Source: Verrucomicrobiota bacterium
GTDB taxonomy: Bacteria; Verrucomicrobiota; Verrucomicrobiia; Limisphaerales; JAJOIW01
Length of the DNA: 44,662 bases
Direction: 5' to 3'
Assembly (NCBI GenBank): GCA_021209225.1
Contig: JAJOIW010000005.1
Location: 1-44,662 of the forward strand
Program-made: the position numbers and the translations under genes
Part shown: piece by piece, positions 34,120 to 43,813 of the stretch
Numbering within the stretch: the stretch's first letter is position 1
How the letters are laid out: every line of letters starts with the position of its first letter
The notes under the pieces: model-generated
What the model saw: the letters and a program-made list of their open reading frames with translations, nothing else
What the model was told of the DNA's origin: nothing
The model's database searches: none

Positions 34120-35493
34120 GGATAAAGGTGAAAAGGTGAATGTTACAGGTAATGGCGATGGACTCTCCCCAACAAATGGCGTCACTGGTGGCTTGGACAT
34201 TTTTTTCGGATGGTGGCTCGGTCAGAAACCAGAAAAATCCTCCAATCAGAAGTCCAAGTGTGCCATTTTTTATCAGTGTGAGCCAGACATCGGGCTGAGG
34301 GGACCGCGGCTGGAGTGAGGCGGATTCAGCCTGTGGCCAGGGAAACCGCTGAAGAGCAAAAACCAGAAGCAGTCCAGCCAGAGCGAAAGAGAGGAGCCGA
34401 ACACCAAATGCGGTTGCAGGATTGGAGACTGCCCATTGAGTCAATCCGGAAAACGGGATAGTCGGGGGATTGGCAGGAATTGCAAAAGAAAGGAATGGGG
34501 CTTTCCGGGTTAAATACATGGGATGTGAATTGAGAATAAACTCAACGGCTCCCACACCGGCATTGAGGGCCGAAGTCAGTGTCTCAGCAGCCAGCCGGGG
34601 ATCTGGTGAATCCATCCAATATCGGGCTACCGAGCCCAAATCACGTGTCATCACCGCAGCCGTTGCAAAAACAGGCAGATTTCCAGAACCATCCTGAGAC
34701 AACTCACTCACCTGATGGATGAATTCAACGGAGGAACATAACCGCATCAACTCACAGAGACTCAAATATCCCAGCCGCGAGGCGCAGTTCAGGATGTCCA
34801 GCAGGAAATTTTCCAATTTTTCTGTCTCCCGATTGGGCCCCTGAGAGGCGGACTGAGCCCAGAGCTGGAGTGTCTGCACAACGTTGTGATCGAGATAATC
34901 TGACTGAATCAGCAATGCTGTGGTCAGGACAGCGACATCCAGTGCGGCACCCGATGGCTCGTGTACAGGTCTGAGTTTTCCGAAATGCGGCAGGTGGCGC
35001 AATTCGAGAATATCCCGTATCACGCCGTGATGGGAATCATTCAGCAGTTCGAAAACTTTCAGGCGGAGCGATTGGTTCAACATCAGACTCGCGGTATTGG
35101 TGACGATGCCATGAGAATTGACCGACTCAGCAAGAAGGGTTTCAAACTGATCCGGGGAGAAGGTGTTTTGAAAGATTCGCTCAAAATATGGCTCAGCCCC
35201 CCCCGGATAACCTGAATAATGGTCGACGAGCCAGTAAATCCTGAATGCTCTGACCGAGGAACTCACGGTTCGTCAGCACCAGACCAGGGGTCGATTCCAT
35301 CAGGGCAACCACCCCGGGCTTTTCACTCTGTAAAAAAAAACTCAATGCGTTTGGTGACCGTTTCCGAACCGGAACCAGCCAGAGGAAGAACTTCCGGCAC
35401 CACAACCTTCCAATATGCCGGCATGAAGACACCAACACCACAAATGATGGCGGCAACAAGAAATATGACAATCGATTGAAAAACGCGGTTCAT
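34100..35493 (-). CDS. Hypothetical membrane protein, first gene of stator-like cluster (two frameshifts)
   Basis: Not assigned to a family. The frame is broken twice at homopolymers: T9 on the minus strand (35332-35340) and G8 (35197-35204). Removing one base at each gives one 463-residue protein. It begins MNRVFQSIVIFLVAAIICGV, with a transmembrane helix at about 7-24, then a mainly helical soluble region (LVLTNREFLGQSIQDLLARR, LMLNQSLRLKVFELLNDSHH, FLLDILNCASRLGYLSLCEL). Two C-terminal helices lie at about 364-384 (VRLLSFALAGLLLVFAL) and 402-420 (NGTLGLLIGGFFWFL). It overlaps the ExbB/MotA-like gene by 20 nt, so the three genes are likely co-translated. Confidence 0.65.
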
Positions 35494-35497
35494 ATCA

Positions 35498-35512
35498 GCC
35501 ACATTCTGTGGC
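35498..35512. repeat. Perfect hairpin at the start of the stator-like cluster
   Basis: GCCACA-TTC-TGTGGC, a 6 bp perfect inverted repeat with 3 nt loop, ending 4 nt upstream of the ATG at 35493. It covers the place where a ribosome site would be, in the divergent region with the OppA gene; it could be an operator or a translational hairpin. Confidence 0.35.
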
Positions 35513-35633
35513 ACTATCCATAAGGACAGTAGGGCATAGAAGCTGGCCTGTCACTTTTCCATTTCTCGAACCCATGATCAGGATACCCGGGCTGGTGCAT
35601 ATATTCAATTTGGGATTTGCCGGTGGCAATGAT

Positions 35634-37282
35634 TTGCCCGGGAAAATCGCATGGGCAAGCCATGATCTCAGAGCTCTGGGGACAGTGCTGGGGTTTCTGC
35701 TTTTGTTGCTGGGGGCGGGGTGTGAAAGGATTGGGGTGCCCAGGGCGGACCTGATCATTGCGAATGCCGTCGAACAGAATCCCTGGATCCCATCATCATG
35801 ACTGGCCAGGCGGACGCGAGGGTTGTGGACTGTCTTTTCGAGGGATTGGTCAGGACGGACCCAGTGACCGCAACCCCGATTCCGGGACTGGCAGAGTCCT
35901 GGACCATCAGCCAGGACAAGCGCACCTATACTTTCAAACTCAGAAACGGACTCATCTGGTCCGACAACAAACCCATCACTGCCTATGATTTTGAGCAATC
36001 CTGGCTTCGGGCGCTGGATATCAGAAATGGGGTCCGCAATGCAGGCTTGATGTATTCCATAGAGGGAGCTGAAGCATTCCATACCCGATCCGAAGGATCC
36101 CCGACACCGCCTCCCTCATTCCAGGCGCTGGATGCCAGCACGTTTCAAGTGACGCTGACCCGGCCACAGTCGTTTTTTCTTCAATTGCTGACCATGCCAT
36201 TATTTGCGGCGACACCCACTCACGCTATTCAGACCTCACCAAACCGATGGTTACTCCAGAAAAGCGTTCCGGTGAGCGGTCCCTATGAACTGGTCTGGTG
36301 GCGTCTCAATGATTCAGTTCGGGTCCAACGCAATCCCAACTACTGGGACAATGAGAATACCCGGAATGAGATAGTGGACTTCCTTCCCATTTCGAACCCA
36401 TCGACCGCCTTGAACTTGTATCTCATGGGTCAAGTCGATGTCATCTGGGATAAGGATTTGATCCCCACGCATATTGTCGACAAGCTGATGGATCGCCCGG
36501 ACTTCCATCAATACGACTACCTGGGAACCTACTTTCTCCGGTTTAACACCACGGTATATCCATTGAATATTCCCAAGGTCCGTCAGGCATTAAGCCTGGC
36601 AATCGATCGCAGCCGCATCACGGAGAGAATCACCAGAGCCAACGAGAAACCGGCTACGAGTTTTATTCCGCAGGGGGTTATGAACCACCCATTCGAGGAG
36701 TCTCCCCTCCTCCATGACCCGGAATTGGCCAGGCAACTCCTGGCGGAAGCCGGATTCCCGGATGGGAAAGACTTTCCTCAAATCGAATATTACTTCAATG
36801 GCGCATCCTCAGGCCCCGCATCCAATCATCAAAAAATCGCCGTGGAACTCCAGGCCATGTGGAAAGCCTATCTCAACATCGATGTCCGACTGAAAAAGAA
36901 TGAATGGAAAGTATTTTTAGCGGACCAGGAGGCTCTCAATTACCAGATATCCAGAAGCAGCTGGATCGGAGATTACAATGATGCCTATTCCTTTCTTGAA
37001 ATATTCAATTCCCACGAAAGCAATAACCGCACAGGCTGGAAAAACTCAGAATATGACAAATTACTCCATTCAAGCAACGAATCCCTGGATCAGGAAGAAA
37101 GAAGAAGAATATTTGTGGATGCGGAGAAATTACTTTTGAAGGAATGTCCGATAGCACCACTCTACTTTTATAAGGGAACACACATGTTTGATGCGACAAA
37201 AATTTCCGGAATATATTTTAATATACTCGACCGCCATCCTGTGAGGTCGATCCGGAACACGAACCAGGAGAGGAAAAAATGA
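35634..37282 (+). CDS. oppA: Oligopeptide ABC transporter substrate-binding lipoprotein OppA (frameshifted near N-terminus)
   Basis: A periplasmic SBP_bac_5 receptor for peptides. The lipoprotein signal is GFLLLLLGAGCERIG, followed by ADLIIANAVEQN; the frame then ends at a TGA (35799-35801). One missing base near 35772-35783 would continue it as SLDPIIMTGQADARVVDCLF, the standard OppA opening (NG.EP.TLDP.). The rest is normal: GLAESWTISQDKRTYTFKLR, PVSGPYELVWWRLNDSVRV and FNTTVYPLNIPKVRQALSLA. The repaired length is about 549 residues. The start is uncertain: TTG at 35634 has GGTGG upstream, while ATG at 35574 is further out. The stop overlaps the OppB ATG (ATGA). Confidence 0.85.
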
Positions 37283-38205
37283 AAGTGATCATCAAACGGA
37301 TATTGATGATGATTCCATTGCTGATCATTATCACATTTCTGGCCTTCACCCTGGTGCGGCTCGCGCCAGGCGGCCCATTTGCGGGCGAGAAGTCCGATAA
37401 AAATGACACCATCCGGAAAGCTCTGGAGGCACATTACCACCTGGATAAACCAGTCTGGATCCAATATGGGCATTTTTTAAAGGATCTGGCCCAAGGCAAT
37501 CTGGGACTCTCCATGAAATACAGAAACCACACTGTCAATGATATTGTCAGTCAGGCATTGCCGGCATCATTGATTCTTGGCTTCTCCTCATTCATCTTCG
37601 CTCTGGTTGCCGGAATCACAATGGGAATAATCTCCGCGTGGAGACGTGGGTCCATTTCCGGAGATTTAGTGACATTATCCGGGCTTATATTTATATGTGT
37701 GCCGTCCATGGTGTTGGGGCCAATTTTAATTCTATTTTTTTCTATATATTTACCGGTATTCCCGACGAGTTTCCTGCATTCGCCATGGCATGCGGTCTTG
37801 CCGGTTCTGACATTAGGTATTCATTATAGTGGCAAGGTGAGCCGCCTGGTGGCGGAGGGAATTCAGGAGGCATTGGGTTCGGATTATATCCGAACCGCCA
37901 GGGCAAAAGGTGTCGGACCATTGACCCTACTGGTGCGCCACGCATTGCCAATGGGCTTGCTGCCAGTGGTCTCGTATTCGGGACCATTGCTGGCGGATTT
38001 ACTCACGGGATCATTTGTTGTGGAAAATCTTTTTCAGATTCCCGGAATGGGCACCTTTCTCATCAACAGCTCCCTGAACCGCGACCATACAATGATCGTT
38101 GGCATCGTTCTCATTTATTCGTTCCTGATCATCTTCTGCAATATTGTGGTCGACTCACTCTATTCGATTCTGGATCCACGCATAAAAAACCAATCCCGTT
38201 CATAA
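37279..38205 (+). CDS. oppB: Oligopeptide ABC transporter permease OppB
   Basis: A 308-residue inner-membrane permease with six predicted helices. It opens with the conserved N-terminus KRILMMIPLLIIITFLAFTLVRLAPGGPF (shown here only in part as RILMMIPLLIIITFLAF and RLAPGGPF). The EAA loop that contacts the ATPase is EALGSDYIRTARAKGVG, and the C-terminal PG motif is FQIPGMGTFLINSSLNRD. The start ATG overlaps the OppA stop, so the genes are coupled. OppC follows after 7 nt. It needs partner ATPases that are absent from this window. Confidence 0.93.
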   Translation: MKVIIKRILMMIPLLIIITFLAFTLVRLAPGGPFAGEKSDKNDTIRKALEAHYHLDKPVWIQYGHFLKDLAQGNLGLSMKYRNHTVNDIVSQALPASLILGFSSFIFALVAGITMGIISAWRRGSISGDLVTLSGLIFICVPSMVLGPILILFFSIYLPVFPTSFLHSPWHAVLPVLTLGIHYSGKVSRLVAEGIQEALGSDYIRTARAKGVGPLTLLVRHALPMGLLPVVSYSGPLLADLLTGSFVVENLFQIPGMGTFLINSSLNRDHTMIVGIVLIYSFLIIFCNIVVDSLYSILDPRIKNQSRS

Positions 38206-38212
38206 TATCCCA

Positions 38213-39161
38213 ATGGCACCTAATTCCGGCACGAGCATCGATGAATCCAAAGGGGAATCATTGTGGAAATTGAGTTTCCAGCGTTTTTGGGACTATCGGC
38301 CCGCTCGAATATCCACCTGGATCATGGCGGTCATTCTGGGGGTTGTCGTCCTGGCGCCATTGGCTCCGAATTATAATCCGAATGAGTTGAGCGACAGCAA
38401 TTTTGCTCCGCCATCGCTGGTTCACTGGATGGGCACGGATGATCATGGGAGAGACCTTTGGAGCCGGATCGTCTTTGGCTCACGCATCTCATTGATTGTG
38501 GGGTTCATAGGCGCGGCAGTCAGTTTCATTATTGGCACTGCCTGGGGGATCATTGCTGGATATTTTGGTGGAAAGCTCGATCTGATCATGATGCGCCTGG
38601 TGGACATACTCTATTCGCTTCCATCGATCATATTTGTGATTGTTTTATTAACCACGATGAAGGACATCCTGATGGCCACGCCCTATTGGCGGGCTGTTTT
38701 TTGGGGCGAATGCGGGAGTCCTGCATTTTATTCTGCTTTTTGCCGGGCTTGGAGCGGTTTCCTGGCTGACGCTGGCCCGCATTGTCCGCGGGCAGGTCAT
38801 GTCGATGAAGGGACAACCCTTTCTGGAAGCGTGCCATTCTCTGGGTTTGTCTCACGGGTATATCATTATGCGCCACATATTTCCGAATTTGTTCGGGATT
38901 ATCATTACCTATGTGATGCTGACGATACCAAGTGTGATTCTCTATGAATCATTTCTCAGTTTTCTTGGATTGGGGATCGAGAGTCCATTGGCCAGTCTGG
39001 GATCATTAATTTCGAGAGGTGTTCCCCAGATTAATCCTGTGAGGATATATTGGTGGCTCATTGCATTCCCCACCCTGACGCTGGCCGGGTTGTTGATTGC
39101 TTTGAATTTTATTGGTGACGGATTGCGGGAGGCGTTTGATCCTAAATCCACCAGGCGATAA
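38213..39161 (+). CDS. oppC: Oligopeptide ABC transporter permease OppC (frameshifted)
   Basis: The second Opp permease. The N-terminal OppC segment has WIMAVILGVVVLAPLAPNYN and the conserved HWMGTDDHGRDLWSRIVFGS. The EAA loop is LARIVRGQVMSMKGQPFLEA, then C-terminal FLSFLGLGIESPLASLG. Between them the frame breaks at a T6G4 tract (38697-38706): removing one T lets AVFGANAGVLHFILLFAGLG continue into the EAA region. Repaired it is 315 residues, the usual size. It is the last gene of the unit; the next gene is convergent and only 12 nt away. No oppD or oppF follows. Confidence 0.87.
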
Positions 39162-39173
39162 TCCGGACATGGA

Positions 39174-40641
39174 CTACATATCCTGAGGGATGTCCACGCC
39201 GCTGGCGAGAGCCAGGTGGAGTCTGACCCAGGATTGAATCAATGCGGTGCGTGCAGTCAGCCGGAGCTGATCCACTGCCAATAGTTCCCTGTGCACGTCG
39301 AGGTGATCGAGCTGGCTGATTTCTCCGGATTCCAGTCTCAATGAGGAGAGGGATGTGGCAATTTGAGCCGACTCATGAGAACTCATCAGAAGGTGGTACT
39401 GGCGTTGGATCCCACCCAGATTGGCAAGGGAGGATTCCACTTCGCCCAGCGCCTGAATCACCAATTTTTCATACTGGATCATCGCTTCTTTCTGACGTGA
39501 CCGGGCTGCATCCAGCAGGGCTTTATTGCGTCCACCGGAGAAGACTGCCCATTCGATCCGAGGAGCGAACTGCCAGGCGAAGCTGGAGGTTTCCAGGAGG
39601 TTTATGGCGCTTGAGGAAAGTAATTGGGGTTTCCCGAGCAGGTAGAATTTGGGGTAGAATTGAGCGATGGCCACACCGATATCAGCTGTGGAGGCGGCAA
39701 GTAAGCGTTCCGCCTGGCGAATATCAGGTCGACGGCGGATCAGGTCCGATGGGAGTCCGGAATCGATCATTGGAACTGACCCGGGTGTTCGAGCCCACTG
39801 GGAGTGGACGGCATCATAGATTGAGGGTTGGCTTCCGGTGAGCAAACTCAGACGACGGAGCTGGCTGGTGAGTTGTGCCTCAAGCTGTGGTTTGCGCGAA
39901 GTCAGATTGTGAAGCTGGCTGGCGGCCTGTTCTGCCAGGATCTGGCTGTCTATCCCGGCCAGAACCCGTTTCCGGATGAGCCCATGCGATTGAGATTGCA
40001 GCTGAATGGATTCATTCAGGTTGTCGATTTGATCCAGTAAGCCCGTGATGGAAAAGTAGGTATCGACGACTTCAGCGACAATGAGCAGCTGGAGGCTGTT
40101 TATGGATTCCGCGACGGAGGACTGCCGTGCCCTGGCGGCCTCTACCTGGCGTCGCCCGCCTCCGACAAAATCGAGTTCCCAGGAAACCGGGGCATCAATG
40201 GTCCATTGATCAAATTCCGCCGGGATGAATCCTTGTCCGCCATCAGGTGATATGGATTGCAGAAAGTTATCGCTGTTTCTGACTTTGGTCAGCCCCATGC
40301 CAGCACTGATATTCGGACGAAAGGCGGAGGCGATCTGAGTCTGGAGCGAGCGGGATTGGTTCAGTTTTTCCGAAGCGATCTGCAAATCAAAATTATTTGT
40401 GATGGCCTGGGATATGAGCTGGTTCAAAGCTTCGATATTGAGGGTCCTCCACCAATTGGTGCTGCCCGGGACGCCATCTGGCACGGGTTGGTCAGGGATG
40501 GAGAACCTGGAAATGACGGGGGGGGTCAGGAGGTTGGTGATTGGGGCCAGGATTGAGACACCCGGACAGGTGGGCACCGGTGAGAACTATCAGGAAGTTC
40601 GCAAAGAACGAGGAAAACACTGACGTGGAGCGATCAATCAT
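39174..40641 (-). CDS. NodT-family outer-membrane efflux lipoprotein (TolC-like), frameshifted
   Basis: The outer-membrane channel of an RND pump. Family blocks are STNWWRTLNIEALNQLISQA, NNFDLQIASEKLNQSRSLQT, APVSWELDFVGGGRRQVEAA, SGLPSDLIRRRPDIRQAERL and IGVAIAQFYPKFYLLG. The lipoprotein signal is in a different frame: from the ATG at 40641, FLIVLTGAHLSGC has a perfect LSGC lipobox. The frames meet at a run of eight G (plus strand 40518-40525); with seven the protein is 488 residues. The ATG overlaps the stop of the RND gene, and the apparent GTG start at 40577 lacks a signal. It is the third gene of the efflux operon. Confidence 0.88.
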
Positions 40642-43600
40642 GGGTCAAATCAGGTTGAGCATTAAGAATTCTGAAAAGTGCTGGGGTCAGAGTGACTGCG
40701 AGCAGTGTCGAACCACCAACACCACCGGCAAGTACAATCGCCAATGGAGGCCAGAACTCACCTCCAATAAACAGCAGCAGAGGAAGAAAACTGCCAATGG
40801 TGGTCATGGTCGTCGAGATGAGGTGCCGCATGGATGAGAGGACAGCTTCTACCAGGGCTTCCGGATTTCCTGAAGCTGCGAGTGGGTTGCCTAAAATGGA
40901 TGCCAGGACAACGATACTGCTGTTGAAGGCCAGGCCCATCAGACCGAGTGAGCCGATGATGGTGTTGAAACTGATGGGGAATTGCAATGCCCATGTGGCC
41001 ATCAATCCAAAGCCCACCGACATGGGAGCCGCAAGCAGAAGGATGAATGCGATTTTGATACTGCGGAAGGTGAGAACCAGAGTGGCAATAGTCAGAACGA
41101 CGATCACCGGGAGGTATAGAAGCAGGTTGCCAACCGCTTCATCCCGGTTTTCAGTCTCACCTCCCAATTGAAATGAATATCCCCGCGGAACTTGAAATCC
41201 TGATTGTTCAAGCCTGGCCAGAATCTGATTGGCAATGTCCACCGGAAGCCCACCCGGTTTCACAAAGCCATAGATTTTATTGACGCGCATTCCATCCCGT
41301 CGGGTGATTCCCGCCTTGGCTGGCACGAGATGCATCCCGACCAGAGCAGATACCGGTATCCAATGATTTCCTGCTTCCATGTTGGATGAATTTGGAATGA
41401 TGAGCAGGTTTTCCAGAGCGGACATATCCCGTCGGCCAGGGGTCTCATACCGTATCCGGACTGGCAACTCTTCGATATCCTCCAGAACTGTCCCTGCATG
41501 CCAGCCATCCAGGGCACCTTGAATCTGGTCTGCCATGTCGGTCAATCCCAGTCCGGATAAACGAAGATCCACCTCCCGAGCATCCAATTGAATTTTCGGT
41601 TCAGCCCGGGGCAATGTGGTGAGGGTGTGCAGGACGTCCGGATGGCGGGCCAGGTGAAGCCTCACTTCTTCCCCAAGCGTCTGCAGGGTTTCTATATCCG
41701 GGCCTGAGATTCTCAATTCAATGTCCGCGTCAGCAGGAGGGCCCTGAGCAAATTTGGAGAACAAAACCTGAGCTTCGGGGAAGCTGTTATCGACTACCAA
41801 CTGGAGCTCACGTATCAGACGGCTGACGTCATCAAAACTCTCAGAAGTAATGATCCCATGGGCGTAATTCTGCGACCCGTCCTGGTTCATGATCAAGTTG
41901 TAGTAAACCGTCGGGAAGCTTTCGCCAATCATCCAATCCACCTCACGCACCCCGTCTGCCCCGCGAATAATTTCATCAATCCTCCGGGCCACGTCGCGGG
42001 TCCGTTCCAGAGAGGCATCTGTTGGGAGCCGCACTTCCACCTCATACATATTCCTGTCTGTCCTTGGGAAAAACTGACTGCCCAGAGTCGAGGCCAGGAA
42101 AAATCCAGTAAGAGGCAGGATAAGGGACAAGCCCACCGCCCACCATGGGCGACGGAATATCCACAAAAACATGCCGGAAATTATCTGGTGATCCCCAGAC
42201 GAAAACATCCCATCCCTGATCCAGAGTGGAAAAAATGATTTACCTTCACTATGCCCGTATACCCCAGCCAGCGAGGCTATCAACGTCATCGCCACAAAAA
42301 ATGAGGCACTCAGGGCGATAATCACGCTGCTGGCTATGGAACTCACAAAATCACCCGCTGGTCCAGGAAGTAATAAAATCGGTAGAAAGGACAGAATCGT
42401 GGTCAGAGTCGACGACAGCAATGGCAAAAACAGGTGATGAATGGTGCGCGATACTGCCTGAACCGGGGAGAATCCGGACTTCCTGTAACGTCGGATGTCA
42501 TCGGTGACAACAATCGCATTATCTATGAGAAGTCCCAGTGCGATAATCATACCAAAGATAGACATCTGATGGAGTTTCCCCCCTTGCATAGCCACTACGA
42601 ACAAGGTCATGCTGGCTACTAATGGGAGTGCCGTACTGATGATGATGGAAGCCCGCAAACCCATGACCAGCAGAACCACAATAAAAACCACCAGGGCTCC
42701 CAATAAGAGATTGTTGACTAATTCACTCAGCCGGCTCGATGTGTAGGTATTCTGATTAAAAACGACATCTGATTGGATATGCCCTCCGATGCGTTTCTTG
42801 AACTGCTCCAGAGATTCAGTGGCCTGGGCATTCCATTGGTCCACGCGCTGGTCCGACCGGACTCTCGCTGCTATGAAAATGCTGCGCGAACCATTGTGTA
42901 TCCCAATTGATTGAGGGGGATCAGCCTGCGTCCGCCGCACACTGGCCACATCACCCAAGGTCAGAGTCTGGCCATCGAATGCAACCTGAAGTGGCACCTG
43001 ACGGATTCGCTCAACTGAATCAAATTCGCCGGAAACCTCCACCAGGAGGTCGGACATTTCATTGCGCACGGCCCCGGATGGCCGCTTGGCATCGGCGTCA
43101 GTCAGAATTTTCTGCAAATCATGAGGGGTCAGCCCCAGAGCAGCCATGCGATCGGGATCGGGTTCAACGCGGATTTCCTCCTTTGGGGCACCGTAGATGC
43201 GGACAAGTTCTGTTCCTGGGACGGCGCGGAGTCGATCGGCCAGTTCTTCAGCGTGCCGGCGCAGAATGGCTGGATCCCGATCCGGGTTGTCCCGCCAATA
43301 TATAGCCGAAATGAGAGTGTAGGCGACAGCATTGCGTTTATCGTCGAAACTTGGAGCACTTGCTTCGGCAGGAAACCGAACAGCTGCCTCCGAAATCTTA
43401 TCCCGGATTTCAGAGAATATGGCATCGTTGGTTGTTTCGTTCACGGCATCAGCCAGCTCAACAGAAACAACTGAAACGCCAGCCCGTGAGGTCGATTCGA
43501 TATGCTTGATGCTGCTGATTTCCTTCAGCTTTATCTCCAGAGGATTACTGATGAGTGCTTCCACGCGATCAGCGGATGCACCTGGCAGAAATGTGATAAT

Positions 43601-43783
43601 CTGAGCATTGCGGTTGCTGATGATCGGGTCTTCCAATCTCGGAAGATTCAGCAATGCAGAGAGCCCGCCCACAACAATCAAAAGGACCGTCAACCACAAA
43701 AGGTGCCTGTTGGATACAAACAAGGAGGCCAATGGATGTGGACGATCGGAAGCCGGAATTTCAGTGAATTTTGTCTGGTCCAT
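40634..43783 (-). CDS. RND-family efflux transporter permease (AcrB-like)
   Basis: A 1049-residue inner-membrane proton/drug antiporter subunit with the usual duplicated layout. The first helix is HLLWLTVLLIVVGGLSALL and the porter domain follows with EDPIISNRNAQIITFLPGAS. TM4 has GLLIDNAIVVTDDIRR, one Asp in the position of the AcrB D407/D408 pair and Asn in the second, as in several divergent RND branches. The second half starts RPWWAVGLSLILPLTGFFLA, and the C-terminal helices end LTPALFRILNA. The substrate is unknown; the set would export drugs or envelope toxicants. It lies 30 nt downstream of the adaptor gene. Confidence 0.93.
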   Translation of the reverse strand: MDQTKFTEIPASDRPHPLASLFVSNRHLLWLTVLLIVVGGLSALLNLPRLEDPIISNRNAQIITFLPGASADRVEALISNPLEIKLKEISSIKHIESTSRAGVSVVSVELADAVNETTNDAIFSEIRDKISEAAVRFPAEASAPSFDDKRNAVAYTLISAIYWRDNPDRDPAILRRHAEELADRLRAVPGTELVRIYGAPKEEIRVEPDPDRMAALGLTPHDLQKILTDADAKRPSGAVRNEMSDLLVEVSGEFDSVERIRQVPLQVAFDGQTLTLGDVASVRRTQADPPQSIGIHNGSRSIFIAARVRSDQRVDQWNAQATESLEQFKKRIGGHIQSDVVFNQNTYTSSRLSELVNNLLLGALVVFIVVLLVMGLRASIIISTALPLVASMTLFVVAMQGGKLHQMSIFGMIIALGLLIDNAIVVTDDIRRYRKSGFSPVQAVSRTIHHLFLPLLSSTLTTILSFLPILLLPGPAGDFVSSIASSVIIALSASFFVAMTLIASLAGVYGHSEGKSFFPLWIRDGMFSSGDHQIISGMFLWIFRRPWWAVGLSLILPLTGFFLASTLGSQFFPRTDRNMYEVEVRLPTDASLERTRDVARRIDEIIRGADGVREVDWMIGESFPTVYYNLIMNQDGSQNYAHGIITSESFDDVSRLIRELQLVVDNSFPEAQVLFSKFAQGPPADADIELRISGPDIETLQTLGEEVRLHLARHPDVLHTLTTLPRAEPKIQLDAREVDLRLSGLGLTDMADQIQGALDGWHAGTVLEDIEELPVRIRYETPGRRDMSALENLLIIPNSSNMEAGNHWIPVSALVGMHLVPAKAGITRRDGMRVNKIYGFVKPGGLPVDIANQILARLEQSGFQVPRGYSFQLGGETENRDEAVGNLLLYLPVIVVLTIATLVLTFRSIKIAFILLLAAPMSVGFGLMATWALQFPISFNTIIGSLGLMGLAFNSSIVVLASILGNPLAASGNPEALVEAVLSSMRHLISTTMTTIGSFLPLLLFIGGEFWPPLAIVLAGGVGGSTLLAVTLTPALFRILNAQPDLTHD

Positions 43784-43813
43784 AGGGATGGAAGTTGAGT
43801 TATTTGCGACACC

